From assembly GCA_022539475.1 (NCBI GenBank), contig VCMS01000258.1, positions 1 to 20,098 on the forward strand: DNA of 20,098 nt, written 5' to 3'. Of the stretch, positions 8,927-17,508 are shown piece by piece (position 1 is the stretch's first letter; every line of letters begins with the position of its first letter). Both the position numbers and the translations under genes were made by a program. The notes under the pieces were generated by a model that saw only the letters and a list, made by a program, of their open reading frames with translations, was not told where the DNA came from and made no database searches. This stretch comes from Gracilaria domingensis (lineage: Eukaryota > Rhodophyta > Florideophyceae > Gracilariales > Gracilariaceae).

Positions 8927-9900
8927 TGTAGAGCAACGCAATTTGCGTGATTATCAGGATGATGCGCCTCATATACTCAGGGGAGTGATACGAGGATGCA
9001 CTATAAGAGTTATGAGTTGGACCCAATTTTGGCGGTTACTTTTGGAATGGCTTTCCCACAGTTACCTGTAATCAGGGTTGCCATTGCTGGCCAATACCGC
9101 TATGTGGACGCGTGTACTACACCACCGTGTGTGTGCATATTACGGGACAATAGGTAGTGCACCTGAGGTGCCTGACACTGGGCTAGCCACGTGTACGGAC
9201 CCCTGCGGGTGTGCACCACGTGTACATAGTTAGTTTAGACCTACTTAGGTGAGCTCGACCTCGTCGTCGCGAGCACCTTTGTAAATTCAACCCGAGCACT
9301 TCTAAGTGAACTCTTTGTCGAGTAGCGCTCTCCTGAGTGGACTCTACACGAGTGAGGCTCTGGCGCCAACCGCCTACGTGGGTTATCACTCTCGCGAGTA
9401 TAGCCACGTCTGGTTACGGTGGTCCTACCCTCTCGGTACCTTTGAGGAACATCTGTCGTTGATGTCGGGACCTGAGGGTCGTACCGAGGAGGTATAGGAC
9501 TAGATTACGAAGTGATCCGACTCTGTATAGAGTTTTGCCGTGTTTACGGAAACCCGTGCATTACCGTTGGAGGATCTCGCCCCGCTCCGGGCACAGTGCC
9601 GAGGAGGCCCTACCCGTCGCGTGTGGGTGTTGTTTGGTTGTTGTTTTCTGTTGCTTTCCCTCTCGGAACTACACCTGTCATTGGTCGTGTTTCATCGTTG
9701 CCGATACCAACCCGTCTCTGGAGTTTCTCATCGTTTCCTCACCACGTGGCCTAGCACCTCTGTAGGTATAGCCAGTTGCCACTTCGGCCTTACAACCGAG
9801 TTACGGTGGTACAGAGGGCTCTGTCACTGGTCTGCAATCTCTCACGAGAGCGGACCTTCGGACAGTCTGGTGGGTTTCACTCTTCCGAGTTTGCCCCACA
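8927..9900 (+). repeat. 5' LTR of gypsy element B
   Basis: The LTR starts TGTAGAGCAACGC and ends CCCCACA, with TGT...ACA ends, and is 974 bp long. The start is fixed because identity with the 3' copy begins exactly at this T (the preceding base differs). The end is fixed by the primer-binding block three bases on. A CG-rich palindromic zone with CACGTGTAC words is at about 9187-9230, and a hairpin AGGTG...CACCT at 9247-9278. Four small ACTC/GAGT inverted repeats are at 9310-9323, 9341-9353, 9388-9399 and 9879-9890. Short open frames in it have no family resemblance. Confidence 0.92.
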
Positions 9901-9903
9901 AAG

Positions 9904-9922
9904 TGGTCTCCCGACTTAGAAC
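9904..9922 (+). other. Primer-binding site of element B
   Basis: The block TGGTCTCCCGACTTAGAAC is identical to 5790-5808 of element A and sits three bases after the LTR end. Its conservation against a diverged background supports a minus-strand priming role. The tRNA, or a self-priming partner, is not identified. Confidence 0.77.
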
Positions 9923-10144
9923 CGTTTTAGGTCACTGTCGTGGAATTGACTTGATTGTTGACGGATCACCGTTTTCTGACAACGATCAGAGGACTCTTTA
10001 GAGTTTTGGAGGTTGACAACTTTTGAACGTGAACCGCTGACGTGGTGGTTTACCGAGAAGGTTTATTGAGTTTTCTTGTTCTTTGGAGACTCGTGTACGA
10101 GCTTAACTGGATCATCTGGATCAGATTGCTTACTGGTTTTCAGT
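9923..10144 (+). other. Untranslated leader of element B
   Basis: This stretch lies between the primer site and the gag ATG. It contains ACTCTTTAGAGT (9993-10004), shared exactly with the leader of A. The gag reading frame is open upstream of the ATG to about 10076, but that extension does not resemble the A sequence and is not included in the gene. Confidence 0.6.
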
Positions 10145-12214
10145 ATGCCGCAACCGCCTCGAGGTTCTCGAGCTGGTTCAGCGCGGTCGTCAGCTGCGGT
10201 TCCACCCGTTGCACCGACGTCCCGGTCTATCCCAGATGAGGCGCAACCTCTTGAGGTCGTACCCCGCCCCCGGAGAACGCGTTCAGTTACGGAAGCACCT
10301 AAGGAAAATTTGGGTTCTGCTCAACCCGTCGTTGAGACACCATCCATGGTTAACCCTAACGCTGCTCCCGTAGCCGAGTTGGCTAGGTTGGAATCCCGCT
10401 TGGATATTAATCACGCTGCTCACGTGGAACTCCTACAGGATGTTACCTCGTTGAGGACGCAGGTTGATAATGCCCAGGTGAGGGATGTCTCAGGAGACTT
10501 ACGTCTTCTGAGAAGGGACGTGAATTCCATTATGGAAATTCTGAGTACCCCAGACGTCTTCGTCACGGAGTACCGGGCATTTGTCGAGGAAATGCGCACC
10601 GATATCGGTCGAATTCGTTCGCGCTTGGAAACGCTAGAGGATACAATCCGTATGGATGAAGCTGTGGACGCACAGGTTCCTCAAGGAAATCCATCTGCGG
10701 ATGAAGACCATCGTTCGGTGAAGCAGAAACGTCGACACCCAAAACGAGTTCACTATGATTCGGATTCATCGCGCTCTGACTCGAGCGGCATGACTGAAGA
10801 CAGTTCGTCAGATTCATCTGATAGTGATGACAACCGTCATAGGTCACGTTCGACACGGTCGAAAGCGACGCAGTCTACTCAGGCAGTGATGAGATCACGC
10901 GTGAAAGGACGGCGCCACTTGGGACTCAAAGAGTTAAAGCCGACGGACCCGCTCTACACAAAGCTGTTGTCGTACCGCTATTATCGGTTGGAAGATGTTA
11001 CTTCAAATCGCTCCTCGCGAGGAACCGGTAAGGTGAAGGACTACATTCGAAGGTTGAATGTTACCCTTGAAACAAGGAAGTTCTCGGGGACAGATCCTAT
11101 CCTTATCTTGGATTTCCTTGCCAGGTTCGTCCAGGAGGCCGATATACTCGGTATGAGTGAAGCACAGGCATATGTGGCACTGCCGTACTTCCTAACAGGG
11201 ACTGCGGAAGATCAGTACAACTCAGTTCGAGGAACCTCGAGAGCCTCGGAAGGAGGAGTCACGTGTTGGCCGGAAGCCGTGAACTACCTTCTCAGGTCGT
11301 ACGCGACTTCCAACGCGATTTACAGCGCTACTCTTGCTGTTCGCGACACTAGACAGAAGAGTGGAGAATCTGAAACGGTTTATTCAACGCGGTTGAACAA
11401 AGCGTTTCACCGATGTGGTAATGTGTATTCCGCACGGGAGCGGTGTACCATGTTTGTTGATGGTTTGGACCCCACCATTCGGTCGTTGGTCGCTCGCCGA
11501 CGCGAGGAAAAACGCCGAATGACGTACCTAGAGTTGGTTAATTACGCCCAGGCGGAAGGAGAGACGTATCGAGCCCGCAACCCGGGGCAGCGCCGCTCGA
11601 AAGCGCTACTCGCGGAGAGTTCGTCACCATCGATGTCGGTTTTGCGACGTAAAACCGCTGTCGGTGATGCTGATAACGTCCACTTCCTCGGAAGTAACCC
11701 CGATTCTTACGGATCTACGGACCTGCCGTCAACCTCGATTCCGAGCACGGAAGAAGACCCCGCATTGTATGCCCAAGGTGTCCGGGTGCCTGCAGCCCCG
11801 CTGCCTTACGCTAACAATTCGTCGCGTCTGAACCGTCCAGGGTGGAAGGACACAGCACCACAACGTCGAGTGGACAATCGCCCTCGCGACAAACCGGCCT
11901 CGGTCATATGTTACCAGTGCTACCTTCCAGGTCACGTATCGACGCAGTGCGTATTTCCGCCGTCGCACAGACCAAAACTTATTGCGTATTACGACGCCCT
12001 CACGCCCGAGGAAAAGGAATCTGTTCCACGAAAGGAATATGATAAGGCCAGAGCTGAACTGAGATTACCGGTTCCGGTCTATGCTCAGCCCTCCGTTCCG
12101 GCACAGGCACCTTCGAACCAGGTTCAAGGCGAAGTACCCACGCATGGGGTTCAGTTAGGCCCCCCGAACGGAGTTCACGCACCGAATTCGGTGAGCCCCG
12201 TTCAGAAAAACTGA
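10145..12214 (+). CDS. Gag of gypsy element B, 689 aa
   Basis: The start ATG at 10145 (MPQPPRGSRAG) is where similarity to Gag of A begins. The N-terminal 70 residues are Pro/Arg rich. Residues about 75-180 are charged helices with coiled-coil character. Residues about 200-235 are a Ser/Asp tract (YDSDSSRSDSS), probably disordered and open to phosphorylation. Residues about 258-470 are the capsid region with LGLKELKPTD, then FLARFVQEADILGM and RCGNVYSARERCTMFVDGLD. Residues 589-602 form a CX2CX4HX4C zinc knuckle for RNA binding. The C-terminal tail is Pro/Val rich. The TGA stop at 12212 directly follows the GAAAAAC heptamer, and pol overlaps in the -1 frame. The length is large for a gypsy Gag. 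The frame is intact. Confidence 0.92.
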   Translation: MPQPPRGSRAGSARSSAAVPPVAPTSRSIPDEAQPLEVVPRPRRTRSVTEAPKENLGSAQPVVETPSMVNPNAAPVAELARLESRLDINHAAHVELLQDVTSLRTQVDNAQVRDVSGDLRLLRRDVNSIMEILSTPDVFVTEYRAFVEEMRTDIGRIRSRLETLEDTIRMDEAVDAQVPQGNPSADEDHRSVKQKRRHPKRVHYDSDSSRSDSSGMTEDSSSDSSDSDDNRHRSRSTRSKATQSTQAVMRSRVKGRRHLGLKELKPTDPLYTKLLSYRYYRLEDVTSNRSSRGTGKVKDYIRRLNVTLETRKFSGTDPILILDFLARFVQEADILGMSEAQAYVALPYFLTGTAEDQYNSVRGTSRASEGGVTCWPEAVNYLLRSYATSNAIYSATLAVRDTRQKSGESETVYSTRLNKAFHRCGNVYSARERCTMFVDGLDPTIRSLVARRREEKRRMTYLELVNYAQAEGETYRARNPGQRRSKALLAESSSPSMSVLRRKTAVGDADNVHFLGSNPDSYGSTDLPSTSIPSTEEDPALYAQGVRVPAAPLPYANNSSRLNRPGWKDTAPQRRVDNRPRDKPASVICYQCYLPGHVSTQCVFPPSHRPKLIAYYDALTPEEKESVPRKEYDKARAELRLPVPVYAQPSVPAQAPSNQVQGEVPTHGVQLGPPNGVHAPNSVSPVQKN

Positions 12215-12270
12215 CTTCGGGAGTTTCCCCTACGGGAGGGGCGCCTTCCGAGCCGAAGTTGAAGGCGCCC
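12205..12270 (+). promoter_or_regulatory. Probable -1 ribosomal frameshift signal, element B
   Basis: The heptamer GAAAAAC at 12205-12211 ends in the last gag sense codon, just before TGA. GGGCGCCTTC (12239-12248) pairs with GAAGGCGCCC (12261-12270) across a 12-nt loop. CCCCT/AGGGG (12227-12241) makes a second, partly overlapping stem. ACTTCGG (12214-12220) is complementary over seven bases to CCGAAGT in the loop (12253-12259), so a pseudoknot is possible. The same layout is present in A, with compensated stem changes. The product of slippage would be a Gag-Pol fusion. The mechanism is inferred from frame relation and structure; it has not been shown experimentally. Confidence 0.68.
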
Positions 12271-15200
12271 GAGGCGTCACAGCTTCGCTCCCCAGCTGTT
12301 AGAATCCTTTCAAGGATAGCGGCTACAACTGACGTGAGCTCAGAACACCTTTCGGTTCTACGTCGTCCGTGGATACGGTCCCGTAATCTCCGTATTCCGG
12401 AAAGAGTTCTTGTGATGGCCAAGAGAAACTACAAAGTTTATGCCGATCTTGGCTTGTCTAACCATTTCATGGTTCGACAGTTGTCTGTGTTGGATACAGG
12501 AGCTGCACCGAACCTGATTCACCTTGAGTTGGTGCCACCCGCGTTACGGGATGAAATTCGTCATGGTCCAGGTTTGGACATCGCGGATGCCAACAATAAC
12601 CCGTTGCGTACTCTTGGGTACATACCTCTCATGGTACGATTAGGAACCTGTATGGTTAAAGTGGATTTCATGGTTTGCAAAAGCATTGCAGCACCGGTGA
12701 TACTCGGTTGTGACTTTTGTGATCGTTTTGTTGAAGCGATTCGACCTCGAGCTCGAGTTGTTACCATGAATGATGGTTCCGAAATACCGATTGTAAGGAA
12801 ACCGCTAAAGAGAGCTACACGCAAGCGCGTCCCGCTCCCTGCTGCACAGGAAGTTCCAACCGTCGACCCGGTATCATCTAAGCTCCATGTGGCTCATGCC
12901 ATCGCAATCCCTGCGCAATCCCAAGTTTGGGTCACCATAACTACTAAGCAGTCTGGTCTACGTGTGGTACAACCATTGCCATCATTGTATGATCAGAAGC
13001 AACTCGCTTTGGCGAACGGAGTAATCTCGGTGGAACCCGAAAAACCATTCAGAGTTTTGGTCGCCAACTTTGGCACAACCCGACAGTGGTTAGCTAAAAA
13101 CCAAATCCTTGGTACGACTCTCCCACACCCTGCTGCCATCGTACCGACGAAGATACCCGTTGCGGATGTTCTCGGTATAACCGATGCTAAGGAGGGGGAG
13201 GGATCAGCGGAAACCGCTTTTACCGCATCGGTTACCCCGGCGAGCGAAGTTACCGAATCGCTGGCACCCACCGAGGGTAAAGCGTTGCCACCAGGAACGG
13301 AAGATACAGACCCTGTCAAGGAACTGGAACAGTTGAATTTTGATCATGTACCTGAATTTCATAGAGGTACTAGCCCCATTTCCCAGCACCCATACCGGGC
13401 TGGTCCCAAAGCTAGGGAAGAAGAGCAATCTCAGGTTGAGAAGATGTTACGCGCTGGCGTCATAGAGGCGGCTCAATCCGCTTGGGCCTCACCCGTGGTG
13501 CTAGTTCCAAAAGCGGACGGATCATGGCGATTCTGTATTGATTACCGTCGTCTAAATTCGGTCACCGTCAAAGACGTTTATCCCATACCCAGGATGGACG
13601 AATACATTGACTCGCTTGGGAGTGCTACAGTGTTCACCGCCTTGGATGCCAATTGGGGATACTGGCAAGTTCCGATCCGTGAAAAGGATAAGGACAAAAC
13701 TGCTTTTGTGTGCCACCAAGGTTTGTACCGGTTTAAACGAATGCCGTTCGGATTAACCAACGCACCGGTTACGTTTCAACGTGCTATCGATATCCTCTTG
13801 GCTCGATTCAAGTGGAAGACCTGCTTGGTGTATCTTGACGATATCATCGTGTTCTCCGATAACCTTGATGACCACTTAACACACGTCCGGGACGTCATGA
13901 GAGTCCTCAGGGACGCGGGCATTACGCTGAAACTCAAGAAGTGCGAGTTCTTCACAGATTCTGTCAAATACCTAGGGCATATCATTCGACCTGGACAGCT
14001 CTCAGTTGACGCAGTTCGCGTGAAGTCGCTGAAGGAAGCGAAACACCCTACGACACAAACGAAACTCCGCAGTTTTCTGGGTCTTTGTAATGTATATCGG
14101 CGTTTTGTCCCGAACTTCGCAGATATTGCGACCCCCCTTAACCACCTTTTGAGAAAAGGTCAACCAATTCAACTGGAACCCCTAGGCGACGCGGAAGCGT
14201 CTGCCTTTTCGGCATTAATTGACGCAGTAACGTCACCGCCAATCTTGGCTTTGCCTAAGCTAGGACTTCCATTCGAAGTAGACACTGACGCCAGTGCACA
14301 CCAGGTTGGTTGCGCCCTGTTTCAGGTCACGGAAGACGGCGTGAGACATCCAATTGGATACTGGTCGCGATCCTTGAACGTACACGAACGTAACTACTCA
14401 GTTTCGGAGAAAGAGTGCTTAGCCGTTGTATGGGCTCTAACTACACTGAGGCCATATCTTATGGGCAACCATTTTACGGTACATACGGACCACTCATCTC
14501 TCCGATGGCTCATGGAAATCTCGGAACCATCAGGACGCTTGATGCGTTGGCGCTTGAGGTTATCGGAGTTCGATTTCACAGTTACGTACAAAAAAGGAAC
14601 GTTGAATCTGCAGGCAGATGCACTCTCCCGCTTGGGAACAAATGCAGAAGCGGCACCAGTTGACGATCTGGACATACCATGCTTCATGGTGGAAGAACAA
14701 GCAGGTTGGGTCGAATCTTTGTCGGACGACATCTGTGACGACATCCTGCTCACTTCTGAGAAGTTGGATCCCTTGACTGGATCTTTTGTACCCATCACTC
14801 CTGAGGAGATGATCCGAGAACAGCAAACGGATGAGTTTTGTACGCGAATTCGCGCTCGTCTCAATGGAGGAGATCGTATACCTTTTCAGGTTAACGATCA
14901 GGGGTACCTGGTTAGGTTGGTTGAAGCGTATACCCAAATTGTGGTCCCATACTCGCTGCAAAACCGTGTGTTGGTCATGACACACTATGTGAAGGTAGGA
15001 GCCCACCCAGGAGGTCGAAAACTATACTTGACCCTGCGTAGGGATTTTTACTGGCCGTCAATGGCATTGGACTGCTACGCAGTACGACGCTCTTGCACCG
15101 AGTGCGCTAAGAATAACGTGAAACTTCGTAAGTACTCGAAGAAGTTAACGCTGTTCCCAGCACGGTCTCCTTTGGAGTTTATCGCTATCGATATCTTAGG

Positions 15201-16377
15201 TAAATTGATCAGAACCGCAAGAGGTAATCGATACCTTCTGATTATCACCGATCGGTTCTCTAAGTTGGTACGGACAGTCCCGCTGAAACGGATTACGGCC
15301 ACCGTGGTTGCACAAGCTTTTTTCACCCACTGGGTCTTTGTGTACGGTCCACCGGTTCATCTATTATCAGATAACGGTTCACATTTCACGTCGAAGTTTT
15401 TCCAGGACGTCTGTCGGATCTTGAGTGTCAAGAATCTATTTACGACCACCTACCACCCCCAAACAAATGGTCAGGTAGAAGGATTTAACCGTACCATGCT
15501 GAATGCATTAAGATCTTATGTGGCAGATTATCCTAAGGATTGGGATTTGTATACGGACGCTATTACGTATGCGTACAACACCCAAGTCCACCGGGTAACG
15601 AAGCTAGCACCTTTTGAGTTGGTATTGTCAAGAGTACCGCCACCGGTTGCAATCGAGGCTCAAGAAACGCTTTCTACGTACCCGTCTGTTGGGTTATACA
15701 GGAACGCTTGGAAGGATTGGTTAACCAAAATGGTACCGGTCGCTCGCACAGCGATGGATAAGGCGCAGGCCGCTTATAAGCGCAACTTCGATGCGAAGGT
15801 TAAGACCCCATTACCAAAGGTCAAACCAGACGATATGGTATTTCTCCGCAAAGAATACTATAATCCGGAGAAGGAACGCCGCCACAAGCTCTCGCCTATC
15901 GCGGAAGGACCCTACAAGGCTATTTCCGTCACGGACGATACCGTAGTATTGGATATCAATAATCTCCACGAACGGGTATCGTTAGACCGTGTCGCGCTGG
16001 CCCCACCACCCTACGTTCACGTTAACACCCAACTGGGTGAAGCTACAGAGGACGAACAGGTCGTATCTTCGCGCCCTGCGACTCTCCGCCCTGATCGCGG
16101 CTTATCGGATCTACCGAAGTCAGAATCACCCACGCGGGTAGCACAACCCGTTGCGGGAGACGAAGAGGAAAACTCAACTAGAGTTGACCCCCCACCGGAC
16201 GTCGTGGCTCCCGTGCCACCGCCTAAGGAGGGGAGGAAAGTACGGAACCCGTTACACCGGCGTCGCACGGTCACACTGTGTCGCAAGGTACCGCAACCAA
16301 TCTCGCGGTCTCTACCGATAGCGTTGTGGTGCGCCGAGGCGCTGTACCTCGTGGTGATACTCCGTCGAGTTCGTTGA
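12211..16377 (+). CDS. Pol of gypsy element B: protease, RT, RNase H, integrase
   Basis: The frame is open in -1 relative to gag and has no ATG near its beginning, so translation as a Gag-Pol fusion is likely. Residue numbers here count from the TTG codon at 12259. The aspartic protease motif DTG is at 79-81 and APVILGCDF follows. RT contains FCIDYRRLNSVT, TALDANWGYWQVP and the catalytic YLDD at 525-528. RNase H contains VDTDAS (675-677), SEKE and HTDHSS. The integrase zinc region has His909, His916, Cys946 and Cys949. The catalytic triad is Asp978, Asp1038 and Glu1074, with exactly 35 residues between the last two. The GPY motif is at 1217-1219. All catalytic residues are present. The last roughly 50 codons before the stop at 16377 look out of frame; see the following region. 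Confidence 0.95.
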   Translation: MTSGVSPTGGAPSEPKLKAPEASQLRSPAVRILSRIAATTDVSSEHLSVLRRPWIRSRNLRIPERVLVMAKRNYKVYADLGLSNHFMVRQLSVLDTGAAPNLIHLELVPPALRDEIRHGPGLDIADANNNPLRTLGYIPLMVRLGTCMVKVDFMVCKSIAAPVILGCDFCDRFVEAIRPRARVVTMNDGSEIPIVRKPLKRATRKRVPLPAAQEVPTVDPVSSKLHVAHAIAIPAQSQVWVTITTKQSGLRVVQPLPSLYDQKQLALANGVISVEPEKPFRVLVANFGTTRQWLAKNQILGTTLPHPAAIVPTKIPVADVLGITDAKEGEGSAETAFTASVTPASEVTESLAPTEGKALPPGTEDTDPVKELEQLNFDHVPEFHRGTSPISQHPYRAGPKAREEEQSQVEKMLRAGVIEAAQSAWASPVVLVPKADGSWRFCIDYRRLNSVTVKDVYPIPRMDEYIDSLGSATVFTALDANWGYWQVPIREKDKDKTAFVCHQGLYRFKRMPFGLTNAPVTFQRAIDILLARFKWKTCLVYLDDIIVFSDNLDDHLTHVRDVMRVLRDAGITLKLKKCEFFTDSVKYLGHIIRPGQLSVDAVRVKSLKEAKHPTTQTKLRSFLGLCNVYRRFVPNFADIATPLNHLLRKGQPIQLEPLGDAEASAFSALIDAVTSPPILALPKLGLPFEVDTDASAHQVGCALFQVTEDGVRHPIGYWSRSLNVHERNYSVSEKECLAVVWALTTLRPYLMGNHFTVHTDHSSLRWLMEISEPSGRLMRWRLRLSEFDFTVTYKKGTLNLQADALSRLGTNAEAAPVDDLDIPCFMVEEQAGWVESLSDDICDDILLTSEKLDPLTGSFVPITPEEMIREQQTDEFCTRIRARLNGGDRIPFQVNDQGYLVRLVEAYTQIVVPYSLQNRVLVMTHYVKVGAHPGGRKLYLTLRRDFYWPSMALDCYAVRRSCTECAKNNVKLRKYSKKLTLFPARSPLEFIAIDILGKLIRTARGNRYLLIITDRFSKLVRTVPLKRITATVVAQAFFTHWVFVYGPPVHLLSDNGSHFTSKFFQDVCRILSVKNLFTTTYHPQTNGQVEGFNRTMLNALRSYVADYPKDWDLYTDAITYAYNTQVHRVTKLAPFELVLSRVPPPVAIEAQETLSTYPSVGLYRNAWKDWLTKMVPVARTAMDKAQAAYKRNFDAKVKTPLPKVKPDDMVFLRKEYYNPEKERRHKLSPIAEGPYKAISVTDDTVVLDINNLHERVSLDRVALAPPPYVHVNTQLGEATEDEQVVSSRPATLRPDRGLSDLPKSESPTRVAQPVAGDEEENSTRVDPPPDVVAPVPPPKEGRKVRNPLHRRRTVTLCRKVPQPISRSLPIALWCAEALYLVVILRRVR

Positions 16378-17265
16378 GCAATGCGCTGGAAACGACACGA
16401 CCCACCCAGGGGGTACACACCGCTGTGGGTAACGTAACCCCGTCGGGAACACCACAACTGAGTGAGGTCACCACCCGCAGAGCGGAGAAGACAGTATCTG
16501 TAGACCCGGGCTTCCCGGAGAACGCAGAACCGCAAGCGGTAGATCAGCTCAATGTTACCGACCGGTGTTAACCACGCCGTAGTAGGAGGAAACGAGAAGT
16601 CGTACTTACCCGCGTATTATTTGGGAAAACAACCTTGGAAAGGTGAAGTACGAAGTACGAGTTTGGAAACCGTCGATGGTGCACCCACGCCGCGTGGCAG
16701 AGGACTCATGACACACCCAAGTGGAGAGTAACACGTTGTGTGACGTGGTGAAGTACGGAAAGCACCGCCGACGCGGGGAACTGCTGACAGTAAGTCGCGT
16801 GCGCGAGTACCACACGTGCACCGTGCACGATGTACGGTCGCCAACCGTAGGCGAACGGACACCTGTTAGGGTAGCTCGTGGCTCACAAGTGCCATCGCCT
16901 GGCCAACGAGAAGGCCGCGATAAGCACCGTGATTGGTCAATCCGCCTCCATGGCGCACGAGCGAGACCCTGCCCGTTCTCCGTCGCACGGACGATCCTTC
17001 TGGATAGCAAGAGGGAGCTCAGAATCCCGAACCTACCGTTGGACGGTCGGAAGCTCAACCAAAACGAGCCGAAGCTCGTCAGACTCAAGAAGGAGAGTAC
17101 TTCAAGAAGAACCTTTCAGGTTGAAGATTGGACGCTCCTGGCGTAAGTTGTAGTTGTCGCGCAGCGAGGAACTCCTAGTGAGTCGTGACTGGTTAAGTCC
17201 AAAGAGGAACCTTTCTAGAGGTTAGCCGGCCACCACCTCGCCACCCTCGAAGGTACGAAACCACA
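16225..17265 (+). pseudogene. Pol C-terminal linker broken over several frames
   Basis: Near a purine run at 16225-16240 the likely coding frame changes. The Ser/Thr/Pro-rich continuation reads in another frame to TAA at 16569. A further plausible segment (SYLPAYYLGKQPWKGEV) lies in a third register around 16600-16730. More segments continue to about 17220 (for example SRDWLSPKRNLSRG), each in a different frame from its neighbour. This joins the GPY end of integrase to the chromodomain at 17266. I read it as one original C-terminal extension broken by several single-base indels, through either decay or sequencing error. A spliced or separate gene is possible but less economical. No domain is recognised in this stretch. 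Confidence 0.5.
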
Positions 17266-17508
17266 ATGGGTGATGGAGAGCAGTCAAACACCGAGGTGTA
17301 CCCGCAGGAATACGTGATCGAACGTATCGTACGTCATGTTGTAGACCCCGATGGGACGGTACTGTACCAAGTGCGATGGTATGGCTACTCCGCCGAGAAG
17401 GACACCATGGAGCCGGTCGAGCACCTACCTAGGTCGAAGATCGTTTCATACCACCGTCGCACTCGCTCAGCCTTGCCGTCCAACCTGGACCAAGCCCAGG
17501 TGGGATAA
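17266..17508 (+). CDS. Chromodomain ORF of element B, 80 aa
   Basis: The segment EYVIERIVRHVV, then VLYQVRWYGYS and PVEHLPRSKIVSYH, fits the chromodomain fold: three strands then a C-terminal helix. The three aromatic-cage positions are occupied by Tyr16, Trp38 and Tyr41, so binding of methylated histone H3 tails is plausible. The structural TWEP motif is TMEP here. In chromoviruses this domain is the C-terminus of integrase and steers insertion to heterochromatin. Here the open frame begins with its own ATG at 17266, about 890 bp after the main pol stop, because of the breaks upstream. The frame also continues a short way upstream (RPPPRHPRRYETT), so the ATG may not be a true start. Confidence 0.8.
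   Translation: MGDGEQSNTEVYPQEYVIERIVRHVVDPDGTVLYQVRWYGYSAEKDTMEPVEHLPRSKIVSYHRRTRSALPSNLDQAQVG

Noticed and set aside
9540..10001. A 153-codon + strand open frame in the LTR and leader of element B
   Set aside because: It crosses the LTR end and the primer-binding site, and does not match the open frame in A. It is probably chance.
6005..12214. Tandem duplication of gag within one element
   Set aside because: The first gag is followed by its own pol start and interrupted at 8927 by a complete LTR, so these are two nested elements.
16017..17088. Minus-strand open frames of 172 and 160 codons opposite the pol tail
   Set aside because: Both are Arg/Ser/Thr-rich shadows of the GC-rich + strand coding sequence, with no family resemblance and no continuity with the antisense gene further right.
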